A stretch of DNA of 47,362 nt. It comes from Desulfobacterales bacterium (GTDB lineage Bacteria; Desulfobacterota; Desulfobacteria; Desulfobacterales; SpSt-501). The notes under the pieces are model-generated. The model was not told the origin of the DNA. It worked only from the letters and a program-made list of their open reading frames with translations, and ran no database searches. The position numbers and the translations under genes were made by a program. Below are positions 1 to 11,055 of the stretch, piece by piece. The stretch lies in the NCBI GenBank assembly GCA_025454255.1, contig JALOOU010000028.1, positions 1 to 47,362 on the forward strand, given 5' to 3'. Positions within the stretch are counted from its first letter, which is position 1. The number at the start of each line of letters is the position of its first letter.

Positions 1-1
1 G

Positions 2-494
2 ATGAAGATCATCAACGATGCGGTCGACCACGTTCGCAAGGAGGAACGAAAGCAACGCGCGGAGCTTAAACACAGCCGCTACGTGTGGCTTAAGAACCCA
101 ACGAACCTGAAAGTCAGCCAAAGCGAGTTGCTCGCAAAGCTGTCCCTCAAAGGGTTGAACCTAAAAACCGTCCGTGCCTATCACATCCGGCTGAACTTTC
201 AGGAACTCTGGCACCAACCCCTCGACCAGGCGGAGGCGTTCTTGAAAAAGTGGTATTTCTGGGCCACCCATAGCCGCCTGCAACCGATGATCGATGCCGC
301 CCGCACGATCCAAACGCCATTGGCAGGGAGTGCTGCGCTGGTTCACCTCTCAGATCAACAACGGCATCCTGGAGGGCATCAACAGCCTCGTGCAAGCCGG
401 CAAAGCCCGGGCCCGCGGCTACCGCTCCGATCGCAACTTCATCACCATGATCTATCTGTTAGCGGGTAAGCTCAAATTTGACTTGCCCACATGA
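2..494 (+). pseudogene. ISL3-family transposase, C-terminal part, frameshifted
   Basis: The translated sequence matches the C-terminal third of an ISL3-family DDE transposase: a basic stretch near position 40-110, the segment around NFQELW and WYFWATHSRLQP, then the conserved ending NGILEGINSLVQAGKARARGY with the terminal GKLKFD. The reading frame changes between about 305 and 330: frame 2 carries everything up to RLQPMIDAARTI, and the frame opening at 294 carries HWQGVLRWF onward. The protein cannot be made without frameshifting, so I call it a pseudogene. The ATG at position 2 is internal to the family alignment, because complete members are around 400 residues; the rest lies outside the window. 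The neighbour downstream is another broken insertion sequence. Confidence 0.85.
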
Positions 495-508
495 AATAGC
501 GAGGAGCC
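491..508. repeat. putative right terminal inverted repeat of the ISL3 element
   Basis: Just after the transposase stop there is an AT-rich stretch ending in GAGGAGCC. Read on the other strand it begins GGCTCCTCGCTATTT, which has the GGCTCTTCG-like character of ISL3-family ends. The left end is outside the window, so the pairing cannot be checked here. Confidence 0.35.
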
Positions 509-546
509 ATATATACAAATAAGAAGCAATATGCCCTAGCCAGTGC

Positions 547-1203
547 ATGGAAAAAATTGATGCACGCACACTCAAACCCGAAGTTCAGGCGCAGCTGCGA
601 AGACAGACCATCCAACTGCGGCAGAAAGGCCGCCGCATTGTGCAGATCGCAGCGATTCTCGAGGTCAACCCCGGTACGGTTTATCGTTGGTGCCAGTTGT
701 ACCAGCGTGGGGGTGCCAAGAGTATCCGTCTTCGCAAACGCGGCCGACCCACGGGAGCCTGCCGGAAGCTGACCGCCGAGCAGGAAAAACAGCTTCAGCG
801 GCTGATCCGCGACAAGCAGCCCGATCGGTTGAAGCCGCCCTTTGCTCTGTGGTCGCGGATTGCGGTACAGCAGTTGATCGAGCACTTGTGGGGGATGCGT
901 ATGCCCATCCGCACCGTTGGAGAATATTTGAAACGTTGGGGGTATACGCCGCAGAAACTCTTTCGGCGTGCCTACGAACAGAACCCCAAAAAAGTAAAGC
1001 AGTGGATGGAAGATCAATATCCGGGAATTGTCAAACGGGCCGAACTGGAGGGCGCCGAGATCCAGTGGGCGGATGAGGCCGGGTTGTGCAGCAGCGGCTA
1101 CTACGGCCGCAGCTGCGCTCCCCGGGGCAAGACGCCTGCGATTGTCCTGCCGGCAAAGCCCCAGCGGATCAACTTGATCGCCACGGTGACCAATCGTAGA
1201 TAG
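547..1203 (+). pseudogene. IS630-family transposase, C-terminally truncated
   Basis: The 218-residue product has the N-terminal helix-turn-helix of IS630 transposases (residues about 10-70, with GRRIVQIAAILEVN and TVYRW), a second winged-helix segment (about 75-150), and the start of the DDE catalytic domain with the first acidic residue in the WADEAG motif near residue 178. Family members normally continue for about another 120 residues, carrying the second Asp and the Glu. Here the frame closes right after NLIATVTNRR, so two of the three catalytic acids are missing and the protein should be inactive. An undamaged IS630 copy elsewhere in the genome could act on its ends. I see no convincing left terminal repeat between 509 and 546. 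Confidence 0.85.
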
Positions 1204-1262
1204 CTTAAGCAAAATTATAAGCCTGATAATTTAGTCAGGTAAAACAGTTGCCTTTACAGGCC

Positions 1263-1757
1263 TTATCGAAGAGGAGCATTTCCCCGAAGGAGCCTGTTCA
1301 CCTTGGAGGCAGGGATGTCACGAGTGTGCACCGACCATATTCGGTGGAAAGCTTGGCTATTGCCTCTAAAAATCCGCATCCCACAGTCGCGCAGCGCCGT
1401 GTCGGGAGATGACTCGGTGAGCGCCGCCCATTTGGACGAGGTGAGCTTGCCCTCAAAACCGTCCAGCAACCGGTCGATGACCCTGCGCTGGCGCTCATTG
1501 AGCAGTTGGTTTTTGTTCGCTTCCCAGAAGCGCGCCTTGCGCAGGACGCTGGAAAGCGTCTCCTCCGCGCCTGCGATCGCCCGGTCGAGGCAGCCGAGAA
1601 GCCATTCCAGCCCTTCGGTGACGTCGAGATCACCCTTCTGCGTGGCTTCCAACATGTCGTGCCACGCTCTATTTTTGGGGAGGCCTGAATGATCTCGCGA
1701 CGGCATCAGCGGATCATCGGCCGCTTGGGCTCCCTGCCCCGTCAGTGGTTGGCTCAT
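1263..1757 (-). pseudogene. Fic-family protein fragment (C-terminal helical and start of winged-helix region)
   Basis: The middle of this 164-residue frame, from HDMLEATQKG to TALRD (about 1385-1690), closely resembles the part of Fic/DOC adenylyltransferases that follows the catalytic domain: the stretches LEWLLGCLDRAI, VLRKARFWEA, LNERQRRVIDRLLDGFEGKL and TSSKWA. The catalytic HPFxDGNGR domain is absent, and after TALRD the sequence stops resembling the family, so both ends are lost. The first 30 residues (MSQPLTGQGA onward) are unrelated to Fic. The possible start codon overlaps the stop of the aldehyde dehydrogenase gene as ATGA, so the frame could be translated by coupling, but no function is expected. 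It lies next to two broken insertion sequences, consistent with a rearranged edge. Confidence 0.7.
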
Positions 1758-3295
1758 TCGATTGAAAAATCGACCCCCTGGGAGAGCGGCAGGTCGCGCG
1801 ACCAGTTGATGGTGCAGGCCTGCCGCCGCATGTAGGCCTTCCAGGCGTCCGAGCCGGCTTCCCGGCCGCCCCCGGTCTGCTTTTCGCCACCGAAGGCCGC
1901 GCCGATCTCCGCCCCGGAGGTGCCGAGGTTGACGTTGGCGATCCCGCAGTCGCTGCCCCGGTGGCTGAGAAACAATTCCGCCTCCAGGAGGTCTCTGGTG
2001 AAGATGGCCGACGAGAGCCCCTGCGGGACGGCGTTTTGAAGGCCGATCGCCTCTTCGAGCCAGTCGTAGCGGGTCAGATAGAGGATCGGGGCGAAGGTCT
2101 CCTCCTGCACGATCGGGAGATCGGCGTCGGCCTCGACGAGGCAGGGCGTGACGTAGGTCCCGGCAGCGAAGAGGCCCCCCGCGAGAACATCCCCCCCGTA
2201 GAGGACCCGCCCGCCCTGGCCGCGCGCCTTTTCCAGGGCGGCCTGCATGGCCTCGACAGCGGCCCGGTCGATCAGCGGCCCCATGTGGGTCCCCTCCGCC
2301 AGCGGGTTGCCGATCCGCAGCTTCCGATAGGCGCCGGTCAGGCGGCTGCAAAACCGCTCGTAGATGTCCCGGTGCACGATCGCCCGCCGGGTGGTGGTGC
2401 AGCGCTGGCCGGCGGTGCCCACCGCCCCGAAGACGACCGCCCGCAGCGCAAGGTCCAAATCCGCGCTGGGGGCGACGATGACGGCGTTGTTTCCGCCCAG
2501 CTCCAGAATGGTTCGTCCCAGCCGCGCCGAGACCGCCTGCGACACGTGCCGCCCCATTTCGACGCTGCCCGTGGCCGAGATCAGCGGCAGGCGCGGGTCG
2601 TCGATCAGCCGCTGCCCGACCGAGCCCCGCCCACCGATCACGAGCGCGAGCACCCCCTCCGGAGCGCCGCTCTGCGCGAGCACCGGCCAGATGAGCTTCA
2701 TCGCGGCGACCGCCGACAGCGCCGCCTTGGCGGATGGCTTCCAGACGACGGTGTTGCCGCACACCAGCGCGAGCAGGGCGTTCCAGGCCCACACCGCCAG
2801 CGGGAAGTTGAAGGCCGTGATCACCCCGACCGGGCCGAGCGGCAGCCACTGCTCGTACAAGCGGTGCCGCGGCCGCTCGCTCGGCATGGTCGAGCCGTAG
2901 AGCATGCGCGACTGGCCGACGGCGAAATCGGCCATGTCGATCATCTCCTGGACCTCGCCCTCGGCCTCGGAGCGGATCTTGCCGACCTCGCGCGCGACGA
3001 CCTCCGCGAGCTCCTTTTTGCGATCGCGCAGCACCCCTCCGATCCGGCGCACGATCTCTCCGCGCTGCGGGGCAGGGACCTCGGACCACCGCTTGAATGC
3101 GGCGGCGGCCGCTCGCAGGACGGTTTCGTAATCCGCGACGGCAGCCGTGCGGATGCGGCCGATGACCTCAAGATCGATCGGCGACACCGCGTTCAAGACC
3201 TCCCCGCGGCAGGTGAACGGCGAGCCGAAGCCGGCCCCCTGCTGCTCTCCCAGCAGGTCGAGGGCTGCGAACGCTGAATCCATGCGATGGGCCAC
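1754..3295 (-). CDS. ALDH7-type aldehyde dehydrogenase (aminoadipate-semialdehyde dehydrogenase-like)
   Basis: This 513-residue NAD(P)-dependent aldehyde dehydrogenase oxidises an aldehyde to the acid. The whole ALDH fold is present: the FNFPLAVWAWN segment, the cofactor-binding Lys in VVWKPSAKA, the SATGSVEMG loop, the catalytic Glu in LELGGNN (about residue 265) and the nucleophilic Cys in GQRCTTTRR (about residue 299). The QEETFAPILY and ACTINWSRDLPLSQG regions resemble ALDH7 (antiquitin, alpha-aminoadipic semialdehyde dehydrogenase), which acts in lysine degradation; the substrate here is inferred. I chose the GTG at 3295 because a GGGAGG sequence lies 5-6 bases upstream; the ATG at 3283 has that site 17 bases away. 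The gene stands alone, with a broken Fic fragment downstream and a repeat-bearing gap upstream. Confidence 0.9.
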   Translation of the reverse strand: MAHRMDSAFAALDLLGEQQGAGFGSPFTCRGEVLNAVSPIDLEVIGRIRTAAVADYETVLRAAAAAFKRWSEVPAPQRGEIVRRIGGVLRDRKKELAEVVAREVGKIRSEAEGEVQEMIDMADFAVGQSRMLYGSTMPSERPRHRLYEQWLPLGPVGVITAFNFPLAVWAWNALLALVCGNTVVWKPSAKAALSAVAAMKLIWPVLAQSGAPEGVLALVIGGRGSVGQRLIDDPRLPLISATGSVEMGRHVSQAVSARLGRTILELGGNNAVIVAPSADLDLALRAVVFGAVGTAGQRCTTTRRAIVHRDIYERFCSRLTGAYRKLRIGNPLAEGTHMGPLIDRAAVEAMQAALEKARGQGGRVLYGGDVLAGGLFAAGTYVTPCLVEADADLPIVQEETFAPILYLTRYDWLEEAIGLQNAVPQGLSSAIFTRDLLEAELFLSHRGSDCGIANVNLGTSGAEIGAAFGGEKQTGGGREAGSDAWKAYMRRQACTINWSRDLPLSQGVDFSIE

Positions 3296-3638
3296 GGGCA
3301 CCTCCCGGCAGGTCGGGACGGTTCGAACACATATTAATCGTCCCGAAATTGAATTGACATCGTTCCCCAAATTTCCCCCGGCACCTCTTTGTCAAAAAGG
3401 GGCGATCCCTCCCTTTGGCAAAGGGAGGTTAGGAGGGATTTTTAGGCAATGTCCTGACAAGTTCGAGACCCTTAACAAGCGATGGCGGGACATCTCGAAG
3501 GTAAAGCCAATCGCCCGGCCGTCAATCCGGCCGCCCCTGCCGGGCGGTCGCCGCACGCTTGACGCATGCGGGGAATCCTGTTAGAGCGCATCGCTCCGGC
3601 GGTCGATTCCAAACGCCGGCGAAACGGGGGCCAGCCGC
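3296..3638. other. intergenic gap between divergent ALDH and MFS genes
   Basis: This 343-base gap holds the regulatory regions of two divergent genes and the palindromic repeat at 3371-3445. Both open frames that enter it are antisense noise. I could not identify convincing paired promoter boxes for either gene, and I see no small gene here. Confidence 0.5.
3371..3445. repeat. dispersed double-hairpin palindromic repeat
   Basis: The core at 3408-3428 is a perfect inverted repeat: arms CCTCCCTTTG and CAAAGGGAGG around a single G. It is flanked by a second, imperfect pair built on CCTCTTTGTC and AAAAAGGGG (3384-3402) and by outer GATCCCT / AGGAGGGAT words. This CCCTTTG-CAAAGGG design is typical of REP/MITE-like intergenic repeats common in deltaproteobacterial and related genomes. 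It could fold as two stem-loops in RNA. Only one copy is visible in the window. Confidence 0.6.
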
Positions 3639-4814
3639 ATGACGGATCACGCCAAAGCCAATTTCAGGGTCATTTTCGCCTTGACCCTTGTGCACTTCAC
3701 GGGCGACCTCTACGCCTCCTTCATCAACCCACTGCTGCCGGTCTTCGCCGACACCTTCTCCCTGTCGCTCGCCCAGGTGGGGCTCCTGGCGGGTGTCAGC
3801 CGCTTTCTCATGTTCATCGTCCAGCCGGTGGCCGGCTACCTGGCGGACCACTACCGCACGCGGCTCTTCGTCCTCGGCGGACCGATCCTCTCCATGATCT
3901 TCATCCCCCTGGTGGGCGTGGCGCCCAGCTTTCTCGCCCTGATCCTGTGCATCGTGATCGGCTCGACCGGCCAGGCCATGTTCCATCCGCCGGTGGCGGG
4001 CATGATTTCAACCTACGCCGGACGGCACTTCAGCTTCGCCATGTCCATCTTCAACGTGGGCGGCACCTTCGCCTTCGGCGTGGGCCCCCTGCTCGTCACC
4101 GCCCTGGTGGCGGCCTATGGGGCCGAGGGCACCCTGTACACGGCCGCCGTCGGCCTGCCGCTTCTGCCCCTGATATTCTGGCTGGTCCCGCACCCTGAGG
4201 GCGAGGGGCTCGCCAGCCGCGGCTTTTTCGGGTCGATCCGCGAGGCCCTGGGCAGCGCCTGGAAATCGGTCCTCAACGTCTGGGCGGTGATGGTGCTGCG
4301 GGCCTTTGTCAGCCAGTCCTTCATCACCTTCATCCCGATGCTCTACGCCCAGGCGGGCTATTCGCTGGTGGACATCGGCCTCGTGGTCTCGCTCTTCACG
4401 CTGGCCGGCTCGGTCAGCGGGCTTGCCGCCGGCCACATGGCCGACCGCATCGGCTACAAACCCGTCTTTCTGGTCTGCAACCTCCTGGCCGCGCCGGTGC
4501 TCTTGCTGTCGGTCTTCATCCGCGGGGGGTGGGTCTATCCGAGCGCTTTTCTGGCGGGCTTCTTTTCGATGGCCACCCTGCCCCTTGGGGTGGCCATGGC
4601 GCAGGAACTGGCCCCCAAAGGCCGCTCCATGGTGTCGAGCCTGATGATGGGGCTGGCCCTGGGGACCGGCGGAATCCTCTCACCGGCGGTGGGCGCGCTG
4701 GCCGACGCCTTCGGCATCACCGCCGTCCTGTCGTGGCTGCCGGCGGTGCCCTTGGCCTCGATGCTTCTGGCGGCCCGGTTGCCGAACATCGGCGGTTTCA
4801 GCCGCCGGGGCTGA
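3639..4814 (+). CDS. MFS transporter, fosmidomycin-resistance (Fsr) type
   Basis: The 391-residue product is an inner-membrane major facilitator protein with about twelve hydrophobic segments. After a short cytoplasmic N-terminus comes FALTLVHFTGDLYASFINPLLP, typical of the Fsr branch, then the motif-A-like loop GYLADHYRTRLF between helices 2 and 3 and its second-half counterpart GHMADRIGYKP. The GRSMVSSLMMGLALGTGG segment in helix 10-11 also fits Fsr. Family members export fosmidomycin and other small drugs by proton antiport; the natural substrate here is unknown. The ATG at 3639 has only a weak GGGG ribosome site about 12 bases upstream. It is a single gene, convergent with uppP 20 bases downstream. 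Confidence 0.85.
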   Translation: MTDHAKANFRVIFALTLVHFTGDLYASFINPLLPVFADTFSLSLAQVGLLAGVSRFLMFIVQPVAGYLADHYRTRLFVLGGPILSMIFIPLVGVAPSFLALILCIVIGSTGQAMFHPPVAGMISTYAGRHFSFAMSIFNVGGTFAFGVGPLLVTALVAAYGAEGTLYTAAVGLPLLPLIFWLVPHPEGEGLASRGFFGSIREALGSAWKSVLNVWAVMVLRAFVSQSFITFIPMLYAQAGYSLVDIGLVVSLFTLAGSVSGLAAGHMADRIGYKPVFLVCNLLAAPVLLLSVFIRGGWVYPSAFLAGFFSMATLPLGVAMAQELAPKGRSMVSSLMMGLALGTGGILSPAVGALADAFGITAVLSWLPAVPLASMLLAARLPNIGGFSRRG

Positions 4815-4834
4815 ACCGAGGCGCCCTTTTCATT

Positions 4835-5698
4835 TCAGCCCCTGGCCCACACCACGCCGAGGATCAGGGCCGCCATCGCCCAGCGGTAGAGGACAAACAC
4901 CGTGACCGGGTGCTTCGCCAAAAACCGCAGCAGGTATTTGATGCACAGGTAGCCGCTGACGGCCGCCGCCAGGAACCCGACGGCGAAGGAGGCGAGGTCG
5001 ACGCTCGCCAGCCCGTTGGCCTGGATCTGCCGCGCGATGGTGTAGAGGCTCTTCGCCCCCGCCCCGCCGATGATGGGGGCGGAGAGCAGAAACGAGAACC
5101 GGGCCGCCGCCTCGCGCTTGAGCCCGAGCGCAAGGCCCGCCGTGATCGTCGCCCCCGAGCGGGAGACCCCCGGAAAGATCGCCAGCGCCTGCGCCAGCCC
5201 GATGATCACGACGTCCTTCAGCGACAGCTGATCCATGGTCCGCGCGTGGCCCGCCAGCCGCTCGGCCAGCAGCAGAAACGCACCCAGCAACGCCAGGATC
5301 ACGGCCAGGGCGATCATGGCGGAGGCCGAAATCGGCTCGCCGGGCCGGTGGAACAGCCCCTCGATCGCGCTCTCGGCCAAAAGGCCTGCGACGACGCCCG
5401 GAATCGTGCCGACGATGAGAAACCAGGCCATTCTGCGGTCCGGGTCGCCCCCGATCCGCCTCTCGGCGATGCTGGCCAGACCGGCCTTGAAGAGCCGCAC
5501 CCAGTCGGCGGCGAAATAGGAGAGTACCGCGACCAGGGTGCCCAGGTGCAGGGCCACGTCGAAGGTCAGGCTGCTCAGCATGCGCTCGCCCCAGCCGAAG
5601 AGCCACGGCAGGACGATCAGGTGCGCCGAGCTCGAGACGGGGATGAACTCGGTCAGCCCCTGGAGGATCCCCAGGATCACCGACTGCAGAAGGTTCAC
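4835..5698 (-). CDS. uppP: undecaprenyl-diphosphatase
   Basis: This 287-residue inner-membrane enzyme removes a phosphate from undecaprenyl diphosphate, recycling the lipid carrier for peptidoglycan and other envelope polymers; overproduction gives bacitracin resistance in known cases. Both family signatures are present: QGLTEFIPVSSSAHL near residue 14-28, with the conserved Glu and SSSAH, and FPGVSRSGAT near residue 175-184, with the catalytic Arg and Ser. About eight hydrophobic segments and the length fit BacA/UppP. The start is a GTG at 5698, preceded by GGGAG at a 7-base distance. It is monocistronic and convergent with the MFS gene. Confidence 0.95.
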   Translation of the reverse strand: MNLLQSVILGILQGLTEFIPVSSSAHLIVLPWLFGWGERMLSSLTFDVALHLGTLVAVLSYFAADWVRLFKAGLASIAERRIGGDPDRRMAWFLIVGTIPGVVAGLLAESAIEGLFHRPGEPISASAMIALAVILALLGAFLLLAERLAGHARTMDQLSLKDVVIIGLAQALAIFPGVSRSGATITAGLALGLKREAAARFSFLLSAPIIGGAGAKSLYTIARQIQANGLASVDLASFAVGFLAAAVSGYLCIKYLLRFLAKHPVTVFVLYRWAMAALILGVVWARG

Positions 5699-6009
5699 GG
5701 AAGTCTCCCTAAAAAGTTCAGATCCAGAGTTGAGCGCCAGAGTGCTGCGGAGTCAAAAAAAACAACACGCAGCGCTCAAAAATTCGGAGTGCAGCGCCGG
5801 AGCGGCGGCCGTGCGACACATGGCTCTGCGACCCGTCAAGCAATCGAGTATACCATTCGGCGGCGGAATCGCAAAGGGTGGTTCGGGCGCCCTGCCGGGT
5901 GCCGACGCAGGACATCGCGGCCGGACGCCGCTCCCGCAAACAAAATCGAAGGGCGGCAAGAAGCAGGAGTGGAAGGTCCGACTCATTTCTCGGCACTCCG
6001 AGGTTCGAC
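5699..6009. other. intergenic gap between amidase end and uppP start
   Basis: The gap contains the uppP ribosome-binding site and, at 5730-5779, an 8-base inverted repeat (TTGAGCGC and GCGCTCAA) separated by 34 bases that include a run of eight A. On the minus strand a TTGACT sequence (5749-5754) could be a -35 box, but no good -10 follows at the right distance. The remainder shows no gene, and the open frames crossing it do not look like protein. Confidence 0.4.
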
Positions 6010-7509
6010 CTATTTTTCGACCAGAGCAGGGCGGCGGTGGAACCAGGGCTGGGCGGCTTCCAGCTGGCCCGCGAGGCGGAACAGCAGCGGCTCGCCGCCG
6101 AAAGGGGCGACGAATTGGACCCCGATGGGAAGCCCGTCCGCGGTCCAGTGCAGGGGGACCGACATGGCCGGCTGGCCGGTGAAATTGGCCAGCAGGGTGA
6201 AGGGGGTGCGGGCGGCGTGCGCGAGGCCCATTTGCGCTAGCTTTCCCGACCAGCGCAGCAGGCGGGTGAGTCTGAGGGCGTTGGCGGTTTTGAGCAGGGC
6301 GAGCTCGAAGGCGCCGGGTGCAAGCTCGCCGATGCGGGCCGGGGGCTGGGCCACGGTGGGCGTGAGAAAAATGTCGAAGCGCTCGTGGAACCGCCCCATG
6401 GCGCGCGACGCCAAGCCCCAGAGCCGCTTGGCGCGCGCGAGCGCCGCAGCGGGCTCCAGGCGGCCGAGCACTCCGAGGGTCCAGGTGATGGTTTCGACGT
6501 CGCCCGGTGCGGCCTTGCGCTGCAGAACGGTTTGCAGCTCATCGATGGCGGCGGCGGTCTCGGCGTAGTACATCGTAAAGAAGCTCCGGACCAAGGCCAC
6601 TCCGTCGATCGGCGGCTGGGCCTCCTCCACCGTGTGGCCCAGGCGGAAAAGGAGCCGGGCGGCCTCCAGGGCCGCTTTCTGGCATTCGGGATGCACGGCT
6701 CCGCCGACCGGGGAGGCCGTGCTGTAGGCGATGCGCAGCCGCCCCGGCTCCCGGCCGACCTCCTGCAGGAAGGCGCGTTCGGGCGGGGGGATGGTGTAGG
6801 GGGCCCCGGAGTCCGGGGCGCACACCGCATCGAGTGCGGCGGCGCTGTCGCGCACCGACCGGCTGATCACATGCTCGACCACCGCCCCCTGCCAGATCTC
6901 GCCGAAATCCGGCCCTGTCGGGGTCCGGCCGCGGCTGGGCTTCAGCCCGAAGAGCCCGCAGTAGGCGGCCGGGATGCGGATGGAGCCGCCCCCGTCCCCG
7001 GCCCCGGCCAGGGGCACCATGCCGGCGGCCACCGCCGCGGCCGAGCCCCCGCTCGATCCGCCCGGCGTGCGGCCCAGGTTCCAGGGGTTGCGGGCCGGGC
7101 CGAAGAGCTCGGGCTCGGTGATCGCCATGAGCCCGAATTCGGGCGTGTTGGTCTTGCCGAGGATGGCAAGACCGGCCCGCTTGAAGCGCGCCACGAGCTC
7201 GCTGTCGTGGTCGGGGACGTAGCGCTGCAGGGCTTTGGACCCGAAGCTGGTGGGCACCCCGGCCACCAGCGCGAGCAGGTCCTTGAGCAGAAAGGGCACC
7301 CCGGCGAACGGCGCCCGGGGGTCGACCGCAGAAAGCGCCCCCCGGCCGTAGTCATACATCGGCCGGACCACGGCGTTGAGGGCCGGGTTGAGCCGCTCGA
7401 TGCGGGCGATGGCCTCCTCGCAGACCTCGCGGGCCGGCACCGCACCGCTGCGGATCAACTCGGCCAACCCCAGCCCGTCGTACTGGTCGTACTCCTTGAA
7501 ACCGGACAT
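6010..7509 (-). CDS. amidase-signature family hydrolase
   Basis: The 499-residue product hydrolyses an amide to a carboxylic acid and ammonia or amine. The amidase-signature Ser-cisSer-Lys triad is visible: Lys in the VPFLLKDLL motif (about residue 76), and the two serines in the [18 protein letters not shown] motif and the following [14 protein letters not shown] loop (residues about 145-185). The C-terminal half resembles 6-aminohexanoate-cyclic-dimer hydrolase (NylA) and related enzymes rather than GatA, but the substrate is not determined. It is the third gene of a minus-strand unit, starting 12 bases after the thiolase stop, with a GGCGGGG ribosome site. That placement links amide hydrolysis to beta-oxidation of the released acid, which is an inference. 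Confidence 0.88.
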   Translation of the reverse strand: MSGFKEYDQYDGLGLAELIRSGAVPAREVCEEAIARIERLNPALNAVVRPMYDYGRGALSAVDPRAPFAGVPFLLKDLLALVAGVPTSFGSKALQRYVPDHDSELVARFKRAGLAILGKTNTPEFGLMAITEPELFGPARNPWNLGRTPGGSSGGSAAAVAAGMVPLAGAGDGGGSIRIPAAYCGLFGLKPSRGRTPTGPDFGEIWQGAVVEHVISRSVRDSAAALDAVCAPDSGAPYTIPPPERAFLQEVGREPGRLRIAYSTASPVGGAVHPECQKAALEAARLLFRLGHTVEEAQPPIDGVALVRSFFTMYYAETAAAIDELQTVLQRKAAPGDVETITWTLGVLGRLEPAAALARAKRLWGLASRAMGRFHERFDIFLTPTVAQPPARIGELAPGAFELALLKTANALRLTRLLRWSGKLAQMGLAHAARTPFTLLANFTGQPAMSVPLHWTADGLPIGVQFVAPFGGEPLLFRLAGQLEAAQPWFHRRPALVEK

Positions 7510-7521
7510 GACCCCGCCCGA

Positions 7522-8733
7522 CTACCAGTCGTAGGTCTCTTTCTCGATGATGGTGGCAACCCCCTGGCCGCCGCCCACGCAGGCGTTGGCCAGGCCGTAG
7601 CGGCCGCCCCTTGCGTTCAGAATGCGCGCCAGGGTGCCCACCAGGCGGATGCCGGTCGCGCCCAGGGCGTGCCCGATGGCCGTGCCCCCGCCCATCACGT
7701 TGACCTTCTCCGGGTCGATGCCGAGTTCGCGGATGCAGTTCAGGGCGACGACGCAGAAGGCCTCGTTGATCTCCCAGAAGTCGATGTCGGCGGCCGCGAG
7801 CTTCGCGGCCTCCAGCGCCCGGCGGCTGGCCGGAACCGGCCCGGCGCCCATGATCGTGGGGTCCACCCCGGCAAAGCCGATCGAGCGGAGGGTGGCCAGC
7901 GGCCGGATGCCCTTCTTCCGGGCCGCCTCCTTGGACATCAGCACCATGGCCGTGGCGCCGGCGTTCAGGGGCGAGGAGTTCCCGGGTGTGATCACCCCGT
8001 TTTTCTTGAAGGCCGGCTTGAGCGCGCGCATGCTCTCGATCGTGGCATCGTCGCGCACGGCCTGGTCGGCGGCGACCTTCAGCACGCTGCCGTCCGCCTG
8101 CTCGGCATCGACCGGCAGGATCTCGCCGTCGAAAAAGCCTTCGCTGCGCGCCTGGACCGCCAGCCGGTGGGAGCGCACGCCCCACTCGTCCATCTCCTCG
8201 CGGCTGAACTTCGTCTGGTCGACCAGCTTCTCGGCGGTGAGCCCCATGTTCATGGAGGTCATCATGTCCCAGTGGCTGAGGGCGGGGTCGAGGAAGAGGC
8301 CCATGTTGGGCGAGATCAGCCCGCGCTCGACCTGGGTCATCCCCATGGGCACCCGGGTCATGTGCTCCATGCCGCCGACGAGGACGGTGTCGGCGAAATT
8401 CATGGCGATCTCCATGAACCCGATCTGGATCCCGGCCATGGAGGAGCCGCACTGCTGGTCGACGAACTTGGCGGGGATGGTCTTGGGCAGATTGGCCATG
8501 AAGATCGGGATCCGCCCCCCGTAGCCCCACTGCTCGCCCACCGCCACGGCGCAGCCGACCAGGAAGTCGTCGATCTCCTCGGCCTTCACCCCGGTGCGCT
8601 GGATCACCTCCGGCAGCAGCTTCGCCAGCAGCTCATCGGCTCTCATCTTGCAGAACCAGTCGCGGGCCGGCTCGGTGGGCCGGGAGCGCGACAACGCCGT
8701 CCTGAGATAGCCTGCAATCACCACGTCTCTCAT
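7522..8733 (-). CDS. acetyl-CoA C-acyltransferase (thiolase)
   Basis: This 403-residue thiolase cleaves 3-ketoacyl-CoA with CoA to acetyl-CoA and a shortened acyl-CoA, the last step of beta-oxidation. The nucleophilic Cys95 lies in DQQCGSSMAGI, His355 in the TAIGHALGATG motif and Cys385 in ANACVGGGQG, and the NEAF motif is present (WEINEAFCVVA). The length and the partner gene favour a FadA/FadI-like degradative role over a biosynthetic acetyl-CoA acetyltransferase. I start at MRDVVIAGY, because AGGAGG lies six bases upstream; the longer frame upstream reads through a short tandem repeat. It follows the fadJ-like gene by 86 bases and precedes the amidase by 12. Confidence 0.93.
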   Translation of the reverse strand: MRDVVIAGYLRTALSRSRPTEPARDWFCKMRADELLAKLLPEVIQRTGVKAEEIDDFLVGCAVAVGEQWGYGGRIPIFMANLPKTIPAKFVDQQCGSSMAGIQIGFMEIAMNFADTVLVGGMEHMTRVPMGMTQVERGLISPNMGLFLDPALSHWDMMTSMNMGLTAEKLVDQTKFSREEMDEWGVRSHRLAVQARSEGFFDGEILPVDAEQADGSVLKVAADQAVRDDATIESMRALKPAFKKNGVITPGNSSPLNAGATAMVLMSKEAARKKGIRPLATLRSIGFAGVDPTIMGAGPVPASRRALEAAKLAAADIDFWEINEAFCVVALNCIRELGIDPEKVNVMGGGTAIGHALGATGIRLVGTLARILNARGGRYGLANACVGGGQGVATIIEKETYDW

Positions 8734-8760
8734 TAGGGACCTCCTATGGTAGGAAATTAG

Positions 8761-8784
8761 TTGGTGTTTGGTGCTTGGTGCTTG
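8761..8784. repeat. short tandem heptamer repeat
   Basis: Three consecutive copies of TTGGTG(T/C), followed by a partial TTGATTC, lie between the fadJ-like and thiolase genes. Tracts of this kind occur as decayed intergenic filler in related genomes; no function is suggested. Confidence 0.6.
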
Positions 8785-8819
8785 ATTCACGGTTCACGCT
8801 CAGGTGGTCCAGGCGCATC

Positions 8820-10949
<2,130 letters not shown>

Positions 10950-10991
10950 CGTTCGGCGCCCCCTTTTCTGTGCGAGTACAGTTTACATGTA

Positions 10992-11011
10992 GCGTGCAAC
11001 ACGTTACACGC
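10992..11011. promoter_or_regulatory. operator-like palindrome at the fadJ transcription start
   Basis: A 20-base imperfect palindrome, GCGTGCAACACGTTACACGC, matches its own reverse complement at 16 of 20 positions. It sits just downstream of the predicted -10 box of the minus-strand promoter, where a bound repressor would block initiation. A second small palindrome, TACATGTA, adjoins it at 10984-10991. The likely binder, by position, is the divergent MerR-family protein; that is inference. Confidence 0.5.
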
Positions 11012-11017
11012 ATATCC

Positions 11018-11045
11018 TATTTACATTTCATATATTTTTTGTCAA
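11018..11045 (-). promoter_or_regulatory. sigma70-type promoter of the fadJ-thiolase-amidase unit
   Basis: On the minus strand TTGACA (11045-11040) is followed after 16 bases by TAAATA (11023-11018). The predicted start, near 11010, leaves a leader of about 60 bases before the fadJ-like ATG and falls inside the palindrome at 10992-11011. Confidence 0.6.
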
Positions 11046-11055
11046 TACTTTTTTA

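Noticed and set aside
1961..3277. 438-codon plus-strand frame opposite the aldehyde dehydrogenase
   Set aside because: It is an antisense shadow with composition-driven repeats of Arg, Pro and Ala and no homology.
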